Shown here one piece after another: positions 17,581 through 25,747 of a stretch of 38,762 bases of DNA. Under the pieces are notes generated by a model. That model had not been told where the DNA came from and did no database searches. It saw nothing but the letters and a program-made list of their open reading frames with translations. The translations under genes and the position numbers were made by a program. Where the stretch lies: positions 1 through 38,762 of the forward strand of contig JAKAAK010000001.1 of NCBI GenBank assembly GCA_021797025.1, in the 5' to 3' direction. The first letter of the stretch is position 1. Every line of letters begins with the position of its first letter. Source of the stretch: Thermoplasmata archaeon (GTDB lineage: Archaea > Thermoplasmatota > Thermoplasmata > Thermoplasmatales > Thermoplasmataceae).

Positions 17581-19038
17581 ATGAAATATAATGTAGCAAC
17601 AAGTCACCCATTAAGCTCACAGGCGGGAATTGAAGTGCTGGAAAAGGGCGGTAACGCATATGATGCCATGCTCGCAGCATCATCTACCCTGGTAGTTGTA
17701 CAGCCACATCTTAATGGACTGGGTGGAGATTTATTTGCAACCATAAAGGATGATAAATATTACTGCATAAATGCAAGTGGATACGCTCCTCAGAGGGCAA
17801 GCATAGATTTTTACGAACAGAAAGATTTTAAAGAAATACCTAAGACTGGACCTTTATCATCATTTTCCATACCCGGACTTGTATCCTCGTGGATTATTGC
17901 AAATGAAAGGGCAAAACTGGGCATAAAAGAGGATTTTAAAAGGGCAATACAGTTTGCGAGAGACGGCTTCGAGCCCAGCAGGAAACTTGTTAAGGCAATC
18001 AATAAATTTGAAGGGGGAGATGAAGACTTCAACAGCATATATAAAGATACAGATAAATGGCTTGTACAGAAAGACCTGGGTAATACATTAGAATTACTTG
18101 TGAATAACGGACTGGAATCCTTTTACAATGGAGAGATAGCAGATGTAATCGATAAGGATATGAAAGAAAAAGGGGGACTCATAGCAAAAGAGGACCTGGA
18201 TAAATATAAAGCAGAACTGAGAGATCCGGTCAGGGTAAAATACAGGGATTATAATGTATATACAAATCCACCAGTAAGCCAGGGATTAGCAGCTGCAGTA
18301 TGGTTGAGGGATTTGAATAAATACGAACTTTCTGGTATGGAACACCAGAAATATTATGATACACTCATAAACACAATGTACGATGCCTACAATATTAGAA
18401 AAAATTACATATATGATGGTGTCAAATTGCCTGAAAACATCGATGATTTGAAATCAGATAGCTCACATAACGGTAATGGTAAATCAGAACTGTCGGATAC
18501 CACCGCATATTCCATTTTCGATGGAGATATAGAAATCAGTGCTATACAGAGCAATTATATGGGATTTGGTTCTGGGCATACGATTAAGGGCACAGGAATA
18601 AATATGAACAATAGAGGTAGTTATTTTTCACTGGACAGAAACAATAAAAATTCCTTAAAACCGGGAAAGAAAACATTCCATACATTGATGAGCACATTGG
18701 CATCCGGCCCAAAGGATATTATTCTTGGAAGTATGGGCGGGGATGTACAGCCAGAGGTAAATGTTCAGATTCTCTCAAGGATTATAGATCTGGGTTTCGC
18801 AATGCAGGATGCCATAGCATATCCCAGGTTTGCATATCCCGCCTCAATTTATGGTGATTCAAAAATTTATTATGAGAGTTCTCTCAGACTGGACCATTAT
18901 GAACCCGTCGATGATCTGAATGATATGATGGGGCATGCACAGGGAATTACGGTAGATAAGGATAAAGAAACCGATAAAGGGATAGATCCGAGAGGAGATG
19001 GGCTTCTGCTTTATATGAAGGGAAAATACTTTACATGA
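17581..19038 (+). CDS. ggt: Gamma-glutamyltransferase family protein
   Basis: A 485-aa Ntn hydrolase of the gamma-glutamyltranspeptidase family. These proteins cut themselves before a Thr that becomes the nucleophile of the small subunit. The large subunit starts VATSHPLSSQAGIEVLEKGG and has DAMLAASSTLVVVQPH and GLGGDLFATI. The processing site is SDTTAYSI, with Thr307 the likely nucleophile. Then come NNRGSYFSL, SLKPGKKTFHTLMSTLA and GSMGGDVQPEVN, the oxyanion region of archaeal-type members. There is no signal peptide, unlike bacterial periplasmic GGT, so a cytosolic role is likely. Substrate not known: glutathione is not usual in archaea. Its 3' end stops 4 bases before the convergent moaD end. 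Confidence 0.93.
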   Translation: MKYNVATSHPLSSQAGIEVLEKGGNAYDAMLAASSTLVVVQPHLNGLGGDLFATIKDDKYYCINASGYAPQRASIDFYEQKDFKEIPKTGPLSSFSIPGLVSSWIIANERAKLGIKEDFKRAIQFARDGFEPSRKLVKAINKFEGGDEDFNSIYKDTDKWLVQKDLGNTLELLVNNGLESFYNGEIADVIDKDMKEKGGLIAKEDLDKYKAELRDPVRVKYRDYNVYTNPPVSQGLAAAVWLRDLNKYELSGMEHQKYYDTLINTMYDAYNIRKNYIYDGVKLPENIDDLKSDSSHNGNGKSELSDTTAYSIFDGDIEISAIQSNYMGFGSGHTIKGTGINMNNRGSYFSLDRNNKNSLKPGKKTFHTLMSTLASGPKDIILGSMGGDVQPEVNVQILSRIIDLGFAMQDAIAYPRFAYPASIYGDSKIYYESSLRLDHYEPVDDLNDMMGHAQGITVDKDKETDKGIDPRGDGLLLYMKGKYFT

Positions 19039-19042
19039 ATTC

Positions 19043-19279
19043 TTAACCGCCACTTACAGGAGGGAAAAAAGCCACTTTATCTCCATCTCTCAGTGGAAGC
19101 CCGGAATAGTATTCATTATTTACTGATATGAGAAGGTTGTTGATATTTCTAAGGTCAGGGTACACTGAAAATATAGTTTCCATAAGTTCATCCATACTTC
19201 CACGATTTATTGTCAGGGACTCCTCACTTTTTCCGGTAATATCCCTTACCCGGGCAAAATATAATACTGTTACTCTCAT
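19043..19279 (-). CDS. moaD: MoaD / ThiS family sulfur-carrier protein
   Basis: A 78-aa ubiquitin-like sulfur carrier, the small subunit of molybdopterin synthase. It starts MRVTVLYFARVRDITG, the typical MoaD first strand, and ends KVAFFPPVSGG, with the C-terminal Gly-Gly that is adenylated and thiocarboxylated. It lies 3 bases downstream of moaA in the same direction, which favours a molybdopterin role over thiamine. MoaE is not in the window. Confidence 0.92.
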   Translation of the reverse strand: MRVTVLYFARVRDITGKSEESLTINRGSMDELMETIFSVYPDLRNINNLLISVNNEYYSGLPLRDGDKVAFFPPVSGG

Positions 19280-19282
19280 AAT

Positions 19283-20230
19283 TCATCTCCAGTATGGTAC
19301 TCTAGCGCCTACAGCCTTCCTGTACACATTATCTATTTCTTCACTGTTATCAAGGATACCACTTATATTAAAATAGTCATTTTCACGGAGTAAACAGGTC
19401 TTGAACTGCCCATTCGCAGTTACTCTCAATCTTGTACAGTGCCTGCAAAAATCTGCATTTCTCATTGGCTTTACAAACTCAATTTTAACCCTGCCATAAT
19501 CAGTATTAACAGTATATCTTTCCCTGTTATGAAGTGGATTATACTCTATGTCTTCTGCTTCTTTCATGATTCTGTTTTCAATGGAATCAAGGGGTACATG
19601 GTATTTTATATATTCTTCGCTGTGTTCCTTATCCCTGTTTGCCTCAAATTCAATCAATTGCAGGGTGTATCCATTGATGGCACAGAATTTTATCATGCCG
19701 TCTACCTGGTCCTCATTGATATTCTTCATTAGAACAAAATTTATTTTAATAGGACCTAAACCTGCCTCCTTTGCTGCCTCTATACCCTGCTTTACTATTG
19801 GCAGAAAATTCTTCTTTGTGTCTGTTATGAAATGAAAATTATACTCATCTATGGCATGCATGGAGATGTTGACACGGTCCAGACCTGCTTCCTTTAAATC
19901 CTTCGCAAGTTTGCGTAGTTCAACACCATTTGTGGTCAGTGATATATTACCTGTTATATGTTTTCTGGTTCTTCTCACTATATCCAGTATATCCTCACGG
20001 AGAAGAGGTTCACCCCCGGTAAATTTGATTTTATTGACACCGTGGCTGGCAGCAACTGCAACAACGTTTTCTATCTGTTCTGGTGTCATATACTGTATGC
20101 TTCTTTCTGTACCCTCCATATGGCAGAATATGCAGTTAAAATTGCATATAGCGTTTAGCTGAATTCTCAGGCTATTAACCGGCCTGCCGAATTTATCATA
20201 AAGAAGTTCGGAATTCATTGGGTTTAACAT
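19283..20230 (-). CDS. moaA: GTP 3',8-cyclase
   Basis: A 315-aa radical-SAM enzyme, the first step of molybdenum cofactor synthesis. The SAM cluster motif is CNFNCIFC (Cys29, 33, 36), followed by KFTGGEPLLREDI. The second cluster that binds GTP is formed by FCRHCTRLRVTANGQFKTCLL, with C-x2-C-x13-C spacing, near residues 258-278. The C-terminus ends ARVPYWR instead of the Gly-Gly tail of bacterial MoaA, as in many archaeal forms. ATG 20230 is supported by a TATA box 24-32 bases upstream. Confidence 0.95.
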   Translation of the reverse strand: MLNPMNSELLYDKFGRPVNSLRIQLNAICNFNCIFCHMEGTERSIQYMTPEQIENVVAVAASHGVNKIKFTGGEPLLREDILDIVRRTRKHITGNISLTTNGVELRKLAKDLKEAGLDRVNISMHAIDEYNFHFITDTKKNFLPIVKQGIEAAKEAGLGPIKINFVLMKNINEDQVDGMIKFCAINGYTLQLIEFEANRDKEHSEEYIKYHVPLDSIENRIMKEAEDIEYNPLHNRERYTVNTDYGRVKIEFVKPMRNADFCRHCTRLRVTANGQFKTCLLRENDYFNISGILDNSEEIDNVYRKAVGARVPYWR

Positions 20231-20253
20231 ATATACTCATATGGCAGGAACTC

Positions 20254-20262
20254 TATTTAAGC
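20254..20262 (-). promoter_or_regulatory. TATA box of moaA-moaD
   Basis: GCTTAAATA on the minus strand is centred about 28 bp upstream of ATG 20230; this fits a leaderless moaA transcript. Confidence 0.5.
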
Positions 20263-20309
20263 ATTTCTTTAACTTATTTTTCAATAAATAGATAAATAAT
20301 AAGAATCAT

Positions 20310-21041
20310 CTAATCCTCTCTCCACCGTACCAGAATTCTTGCCAGCATTGCATATATGGTAGTTTCAACTACGAGTATATATATCATAATATTAAAATTT
20401 GGAGAGAGCCCAAATGCCCCCTGTGCAATCACTGCAGCAGGAGTTGTCGGGGATAGTGCGATTATATAGAGAAAAATCTTTGGAACATAGGTATATGGAT
20501 AGAATGTTGGAGGGAGTATACTTGTTATAATTGTAAGTATGCCTGTTATTCCCCATATATTCCTGAGATGCTTTATTGATCCGGAAATAATAAAAGAAAT
20601 TGAGGTGGTAGATATTATAAGCAAAAGCATTACAAATACCATCATAAGAGAATCGTATACTGTAAAAAGATGATATATAGTTCCAAGATAAATATAAAGC
20701 ACTATTCCTGGAATTGAAAAAACAAGGTAGCTCATTGTAAATGCTGCCATATAGTCGAAGGGTGATACCTTACTGGGAACATATAAATCCTGGATTCGTA
20801 ATTGAAGCCTGAAAAACGCAGAATCACCAGCACCGGAAAGCCCAACCGACCCCACAAATGCAATAAGGCCCCCGACTATTGCAAATTTGACCAGGGCACC
20901 ATGACTCAAAACAAAGACTAGAAAGAGCAATGTAAGTGGAGTTGCCAGCGATGCTATGAGGTATGATGGCCCGCGGACTACGGTTTTGACCCCATAATAC
21001 CACGCCATTGCCAGTATAAACTTAAGATTCAAGATCGACAC
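20310..21041 (-). CDS. ABC-2 type transporter permease
   Basis: An integral membrane subunit of up to 243 aa with about six hydrophobic segments: LIASLATPLTLLFLVFVLSH, then FAIVGGLIAFVGSVGLSG, MAAFTMSYLVFSIPGIVLYI, MVFVMLLLIISTTSISFII, and later pairs. It has the ABC-2 layout and forms an exporter with the adjacent ATPase. The substrate is unknown. The start is uncertain: GTG 21041 overlaps the ATPase gene by 20 bases and touches an AAGGGG. TTG 21032 would give that Shine-Dalgarno a better spacing, and the first ATG is at 21008. Confidence 0.85.
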   Translation of the reverse strand: MSILNLKFILAMAWYYGVKTVVRGPSYLIASLATPLTLLFLVFVLSHGALVKFAIVGGLIAFVGSVGLSGAGDSAFFRLQLRIQDLYVPSKVSPFDYMAAFTMSYLVFSIPGIVLYIYLGTIYHLFTVYDSLMMVFVMLLLIISTTSISFIISGSIKHLRNIWGITGILTIITSILPPTFYPYTYVPKIFLYIIALSPTTPAAVIAQGAFGLSPNFNIMIYILVVETTIYAMLARILVRWRED

Positions 21042-21861
21042 CCCTTATTATAAATAAATCCTCTATGGTTATTTTTTTCAGAGAATAGTAAACGTCATCA
21101 TAATCTTTAATACTGTTTCTGCTCACATATTTTATATACATATTGCCAACACGGTATGACCCGGACATGAAGTTTCTGGATTCGACCCTTACCTTATCCT
21201 GTAAATCCTGCAGCAGCTGATCTGCGGTTCCAGATCCGATAAATTTTCCCGAATCCATCATATAAATTTTTTCTGAGAGTTCTGTGGCTTCCTCCATATA
21301 ATGTGTGGTTAATATAACATTTCCTGTGAGTTCCTTTATTGCACTCCATGTTTCCATTCTTGACAGTGGATCAAGACCTGTTGTGGGCTCGTCAAGGAAA
21401 ACTGTCTCTGCATTTGAACCCAGTGCCATGGCAACGAACATTTTCCGTTTCATGCCACCGGACAGTTCATCGGTTGGCACGTTCATTTTGTCACCGAGAC
21501 CTACACTTTTCAATGCCCTTCTCGAGTCTTCTTTTGCCGAATGAAATGAAAAACCCTTTCCTGTGAGATATAAGAATACCTGTTCATATGCAGTAAGTAT
21601 GCCTATGGGAGCTGCTTCCTGTGGGATACTGACAATCCTTTCGCGTATCTGTCTGGTATCCCGGTTTATACTTAGACCGTCTATCAATGCATCTCCGGAA
21701 GTTGCCTTCAACTGGGTTGAAAGTATCCTGAGCAGTGTTGTTTTACCTGCACCATTTTTACCAATAATTGATACTATTCCATTATCTAAAGTCTGGGTGA
21801 GTGAATCCAGGGCTATCTGTTTTTTTCCATACTCCTTTGAAATTCCCTGTATCTGAATCAT
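21022..21861 (-). CDS. ABC transporter ATP-binding protein
   Basis: A 279-aa ATPase of the ABC-2 exporter group. Walker A is GKNGAGKTTLLRIL (about residues 34-47), the Q-loop region is IVSIPQEAAPIGILTAYEQ, the signature is LSGGMKRKMFVAMALG, Walker B is VFLDEPTTGLDPLSRMETW, and the switch His is in ILTTHYMEEA. The last 60 residues form a short C-terminal domain. It works with the overlapping downstream permease. A TATA box 20-32 bases upstream of ATG 21861 supports this start. The 260-base gap upstream (21862-22121) has no gene I can support. Confidence 0.94.
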   Translation of the reverse strand: MIQIQGISKEYGKKQIALDSLTQTLDNGIVSIIGKNGAGKTTLLRILSTQLKATSGDALIDGLSINRDTRQIRERIVSIPQEAAPIGILTAYEQVFLYLTGKGFSFHSAKEDSRRALKSVGLGDKMNVPTDELSGGMKRKMFVAMALGSNAETVFLDEPTTGLDPLSRMETWSAIKELTGNVILTTHYMEEATELSEKIYMMDSGKFIGSGTADQLLQDLQDKVRVESRNFMSGSYRVGNMYIKYVSRNSIKDYDDVYYSLKKITIEDLFIIRGVDLES

Positions 21862-21880
21862 CTGGCATCATGAATTCAAT

Positions 21881-21893
21881 GCATATATATTTT
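21881..21893 (-). promoter_or_regulatory. TATA box of the ABC exporter operon
   Basis: AAATATATATGC on the minus strand is centred about 26 bp upstream of ATG 21861, a leaderless arrangement. Confidence 0.5.
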
Positions 21894-22121
21894 GATATAA
21901 GGGATAAAAATTAGAAAATTCCCATTAATAAATGCGTTTTAAGACATTATTTAGGTTGTTAAATGGATGTCTTTTCCGGTATATTATTGTACTGATTGAG
22001 CTTATGATCTCGATATGGCCTGGTAACTGGATATCTGATTCCAATTTAATTTCCAGTTTAATGAAGATTTATGTTTTCTGCTTATTCCGAACATTCTGGA
22101 GTTTGTATAGCTTTTATCAAT

Positions 22122-22553
22122 TTATTTACGGTTTATACCCCTGCTATTCTGGTAATTTCCAGATCTTGAGGCATAGTTTTTTGCAGGACTATTTATTTCA
22201 TGAAAAACTATCTGCACAAATTTTAAGCCAGAATGAATTTGAAGAGAATCCCCAAAATTATAAAATGCCATAGTAAGGTTTCCGGAAAATCCTGCATCTA
22301 CAAAACCGAATGAAGAGAAAATTCCATGTCTGGCATATCTGGACTTTATATAAAGCGATGCTACAATGTTATCAGGAAGATCCAGTTTTTCGAAGCTAGA
22401 AATAAAAAATAATTGATTCTTTTCTACTGTATTCTCTGTATGTTCCCCTATTCTGAGATCGTATCCATTTGGGGTAAGGCAGTCGGGATTATAGTTGTCT
22501 GATATAAGTTGCCGCCTTTCTATATAATATAATATTTCATTATCGTTTAACAT
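22122..22553 (-). CDS. dCTP deaminase / dUTPase-like protein lacking the catalytic glutamate
   Basis: A 143-aa protein of the dCTP deaminase / dUTPase fold. It keeps the start LNDNEILYYI, PNGYDLRIGEH (about residues 28-38), the strand with SRYARHG (Ser71, Arg75, matching the conserved Ser and Arg of RSSxAR), VDAGFSGNLT with Asp86, and a C-terminal GNYQNSRG that matches the nucleotide-closing tail. The position of the catalytic Glu (LEFYN in the E. coli enzyme) reads MAFYN here, so Glu is replaced by Ala96. The loop between Arg75 and Asp86 is also about two residues short. Normal deamination is therefore doubtful. It overlaps the nucleobase permease gene by 14 bases. Confidence 0.8.
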   Translation of the reverse strand: MLNDNEILYYIERRQLISDNYNPDCLTPNGYDLRIGEHTENTVEKNQLFFISSFEKLDLPDNIVASLYIKSRYARHGIFSSFGFVDAGFSGNLTMAFYNFGDSLQIHSGLKFVQIVFHEINSPAKNYASRSGNYQNSRGINRK

Positions 22554-23892
22554 GCATATGCATATTATATCTATTAATTATTTTTATCATTAATGGATAA
22601 AGAATAAGTGCCAAGAGAAACGAAATATAATAGCTTATATCTACTCCCCCGAGAAATAATTTTGATATAATGCCCTCATAGATTATTCCAGGGTCCATGA
22701 ATGGAATTGAAACGATAAGGGCGAGAAAGTAAGAAAATATTCCTGCAATATTGACACCTGGTATAGATTTAAAATTGAACGCTCTATGTTTATTCACAAT
22801 GAAAAAGTCTGCAATCATTATGCCCAGCCATGGTGTTATCCAGTAATCAAGCAAGAAGAGGAAATCCTCGTAGAATTCATAAAATTTTGTATAAAGAACT
22901 ATGGAAAGCAGCACTGCAATAATAATTCCCACCAGGACAGTATGTATCCTCTTCATCCTGAGACCGGTGCTTTTCAGTGAGATTGAATTGGAATAGAGAT
23001 TTATGGCATCAGCAGCTATACCCCCGAGGAATATTGCAGATAATCCTATAATGCCGTATGGGCCCAGAACATACTTCAGATCACCGGCCGGATTTCCTGA
23101 AGGATTCAGAGACATTATTGCAATCAAAAGTCCGGCAATTTCAGCCCAGACAGTAGCAAGCAAACCGCCACTGAAAGTATATATAAAGGAATTTTTCGTC
23201 TTATTGTACCGGGAATAGTCAGCTGCATATGGGCCCCATGACATCAGATATGAAAAAGATGTGGCAAGGGTAATGCCGAATGCTATGCCGAAACTGAAAG
23301 AAACAGGTTTATATGCATATATCTCGCCGGTATGAAAGCCTGCATTGATTACTATGAAAATGAAGAGTAAACCAAGCACAAATGACATGGTTTTTTCAAA
23401 ATATGAGATTGCTTTTCTTCCAGAATTTGATATAAGGAATATTATCAGCCCCATTATTAGTATAGAAATTTCGTAGTAGGGAATATGAAATGCAAGTGAA
23501 AATGCAAATGATGCCAGTATGAGGTTGACAGTAAGCCAGCCCAGGGTATTGAGCCACTGAAGGCCCGTCATGAATATACCGAAGTGTTTTCCGAATGCCC
23601 TTCTGCCCAGCACCATCTGCGGCAAACCAGTAAGTGTTCCAGTTCTGGACATGAGACCTACCATCAATGAACCCATGATGCTTCCAAGTACCATTGAAAA
23701 GACGGCCATTTGAATGCTGAGACCCAGCAACACAGGAATAAAACCTATGGCGAAATCACCGATGGTGAGGTTGGAAGCGAACCAGATGGCAAAAAGTTCT
23801 GAAGAATTATTTTTCCGCATTCCCTCTGGAACGGGGTCAAATTCGTCGAATGCGTATTTTGAATTAGCAATTTGACTCTTCTCAAAATGCAC
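22540..23892 (-). CDS. NCS1 family nucleobase:cation symporter
   Basis: A 450-aa transporter with about 12 hydrophobic segments, of the cytosine/uracil/purine/allantoin permease family. The N-terminus FDEFDPVPEGMRKNNSSELFAIW matches the NCS1 entry motif (split here around residues 16-38). Typical following segments are LMVGLMSRTGTLTGLPQMVL and SWGPYAADYSRY, the latter a family hallmark. The start appears to be GTG 23892, since no upstream ATG is in frame and the next ATG (residue 25) would remove the motif. A TATA-like element near 23910-23922 fits. It is co-transcribed with the dCTP-deaminase-like gene, which suggests a pyrimidine-type substrate. Confidence 0.9.
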   Translation of the reverse strand: MHFEKSQIANSKYAFDEFDPVPEGMRKNNSSELFAIWFASNLTIGDFAIGFIPVLLGLSIQMAVFSMVLGSIMGSLMVGLMSRTGTLTGLPQMVLGRRAFGKHFGIFMTGLQWLNTLGWLTVNLILASFAFSLAFHIPYYEISILIMGLIIFLISNSGRKAISYFEKTMSFVLGLLFIFIVINAGFHTGEIYAYKPVSFSFGIAFGITLATSFSYLMSWGPYAADYSRYNKTKNSFIYTFSGGLLATVWAEIAGLLIAIMSLNPSGNPAGDLKYVLGPYGIIGLSAIFLGGIAADAINLYSNSISLKSTGLRMKRIHTVLVGIIIAVLLSIVLYTKFYEFYEDFLFLLDYWITPWLGIMIADFFIVNKHRAFNFKSIPGVNIAGIFSYFLALIVSIPFMDPGIIYEGIISKLFLGGVDISYYISFLLALILYPLMIKIINRYNMHMHVKR

Positions 23893-23957
23893 AGCAGGTA
23901 TATACGAAATAGAATAATTAGTTTTTCCACAGGAGAGTTTGTACTACATAATTCAAT

Positions 23958-23967
23958 AAATTTAAAT
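23958..23967 (+). promoter_or_regulatory. TATA box of scpB-purD
   Basis: AAATTTAAAT is centred about 28 bp upstream of ATG 23991, again a leaderless layout. Confidence 0.5.
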
Positions 23968-23990
23968 TCTAATTCCTATATTGAGTTTTA

Positions 23991-24470
23991 ATGAATGATA
24001 TCTCCAGAAAAATTGAAGCTATACTTTATTCGTCCAGGGAGCCAATGAAGGCATCTGAAATATCCGAATATCTCGGGATCAGTACCCTCGAATTCAGCCG
24101 GGCGATAAAGGAGATATCCCGCACCTATGAAGAAATTAACAGCTCTTTAAAGGTGGGTCAGTTCGGAAACAGTTATAAAATAAAGCTAAGCGAAGATATG
24201 GTTCCATTTGTGGATCCTTTTATAGAGAAGGAATTTAATGAAAAACAGCTTGCCATGTTATCCTATATTTTTAAAATGAATGGGGAAGCCATATCCGGAG
24301 ATTTGAGAGAAAATTTCGGTTATGATTACAAGGATGACTTAGAAAAATTAAAAAAGGGCGGAATGGTTTCAGCAAGGAAATATAGAAATACACATAAATA
24401 TAAGGTCACAACCGAGTTTCACCGTAAATTTAATATTAACAAGAGGACATTACGTGCAGAAGAACAATGA
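23991..24470 (+). CDS. scpB: ScpB-like chromosome segregation protein
   Basis: A 159-aa protein with the two winged-helix layout of ScpB, the kleisin-associated subunit of SMC condensin. The first wing holds KIEAILYSSREPMKASEISE and YLGISTLEFSRAIKEI. The second holds KQLAMLSYIFKMNGEAISGD and DDLEKLKKGGMVSARKY. It is shorter than bacterial ScpB. No scpA or smc is nearby. The stop overlaps the purD ATG by 4 bases, so it is coupled to a purine gene and may owe its place to chance. A plain winged-helix regulator is the alternative reading. Confidence 0.75.
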   Translation: MNDISRKIEAILYSSREPMKASEISEYLGISTLEFSRAIKEISRTYEEINSSLKVGQFGNSYKIKLSEDMVPFVDPFIEKEFNEKQLAMLSYIFKMNGEAISGDLRENFGYDYKDDLEKLKKGGMVSARKYRNTHKYKVTTEFHRKFNINKRTLRAEEQ

Positions 24471-25747
24471 ATGTTTTACTTGTAGGCAGTGGTGGTAGGG
24501 AAGATGCAATTGCAAGGAAAATCAGGGAAACTGATACACTTTATTCCGTGATTATGAATGATAATCCATCAATAATAAGACTATCAAAGGATATTATTGA
24601 ATACAGCACTGATTCCCAGAAGATCGTGGATTTTGCCAGAAAAAATAAAATTGACATAGCCTTTATAGGTCCAGACGGTGTCCTTGAGACCGACCTTGTT
24701 GATAGACTTACTGAAAACCATATACCTGTTGCGTCCCCGACCCAGAAGGCAGCAAAAATTGAGACATCAAAAGAATATATGCGTAGCCTGATGAAAAAAT
24801 ACAGAATCAAGGGCGATATAGAAAACAGGCTGATCACAAACGGTGTGGATCTGGAAAAATTTTTTCATGAAAATGATGGTGAATATGCTGTAAAACCAAT
24901 TGGCCTTACTGGGGGGAAGGGCGTGAAGGTGATGGGTCTGCAGTTAAGCGGAACAGCCGAAGCAATGGCATATGCCTCCGAAATTCTGGAAAGAGATGGG
25001 AAGGTTTTACTGGAAAAAAGGGAAACTGGCGAAGAATTTTCTATACAGGCATTTACTGATGGAACACATATAGCCTTTATGCCTGTAGTGCAGGATTATA
25101 AAAGGTTGTATGAAGATGATCTCGGTCCGAATACGGGCGGCATGGGATCCATTTCAGACAAAAATTTTACATTACCATTTATTACAATAGATACGGTTAA
25201 TGATGCCAGAAATATTCTCAGGAAGATAGTGGACTCCATGAAGGAAGATGGGAATACCTTCAAAGGAGTAATATACGGCCAGTTCATGGATACTTCCCAT
25301 GGTGTAAAAGTCATTGAGGTCAATGCAAGGTTCGCCGATCCAGAGAGTATAAATGTATTGACGCTTTTTAAATCCAATCTTGTGGATGTTTTTCTGGATA
25401 TTTACAGTGGAACCCTGAAAGAAAATCTTAAATTTCTAAATAAGGCAACAGTACTCAAATACATGGTTCCGCCTGGATACGGAATAAAACCTGTAGAATC
25501 AGAACTTTTAATTAAAGATGGAATAGAATCGGATAATTTCAAATTATACTACTCTTCTGTATCGGGGACATTGAACAGGGTGAAAACTTCAAAATCCAGG
25601 GCACTTGCGCTCATAGGAATAGGGGATAGCATTTATGAGGCATCGGATATTGTTGAAGATAAGTTGAAATATATAAGTGGAGATTATTATGTCAGGCATG
25701 ACATAGGAACTGAGCAGATGCTCACAAGAAAAATCAGAGGTCAATAG
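24467..25747 (+). CDS. purD: Phosphoribosylamine-glycine ligase
   Basis: A 426-aa ATP-grasp enzyme that joins glycine to phosphoribosylamine, the second step of purine synthesis. The N-terminal motif is NVLLVGSGGREDAIARKI. The ATP-grasp part has VKPIGLTGGKGVKVMG (about residues 140-155), GEEFSIQAFTDG, the family signature FADPESINVL (about 286-295), and DLGPNTGGMGSIS near 217-229. The C-terminal domain is complete. The 4-base overlap with scpB and the 14-base overlap with the convergent downstream gene show tight packing. Confidence 0.96.
   Translation: MNVLLVGSGGREDAIARKIRETDTLYSVIMNDNPSIIRLSKDIIEYSTDSQKIVDFARKNKIDIAFIGPDGVLETDLVDRLTENHIPVASPTQKAAKIETSKEYMRSLMKKYRIKGDIENRLITNGVDLEKFFHENDGEYAVKPIGLTGGKGVKVMGLQLSGTAEAMAYASEILERDGKVLLEKRETGEEFSIQAFTDGTHIAFMPVVQDYKRLYEDDLGPNTGGMGSISDKNFTLPFITIDTVNDARNILRKIVDSMKEDGNTFKGVIYGQFMDTSHGVKVIEVNARFADPESINVLTLFKSNLVDVFLDIYSGTLKENLKFLNKATVLKYMVPPGYGIKPVESELLIKDGIESDNFKLYYSSVSGTLNRVKTSKSRALALIGIGDSIYEASDIVEDKLKYISGDYYVRHDIGTEQMLTRKIRGQ

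Noticed and set aside
21932..22273. A 113-codon plus-strand ORF with a TATA-like element upstream
   Set aside because: It runs about 150 bases antisense into the dCTP-deaminase-like gene, its product is rich in Phe, Leu and Tyr with no domain, and no family is recognised.
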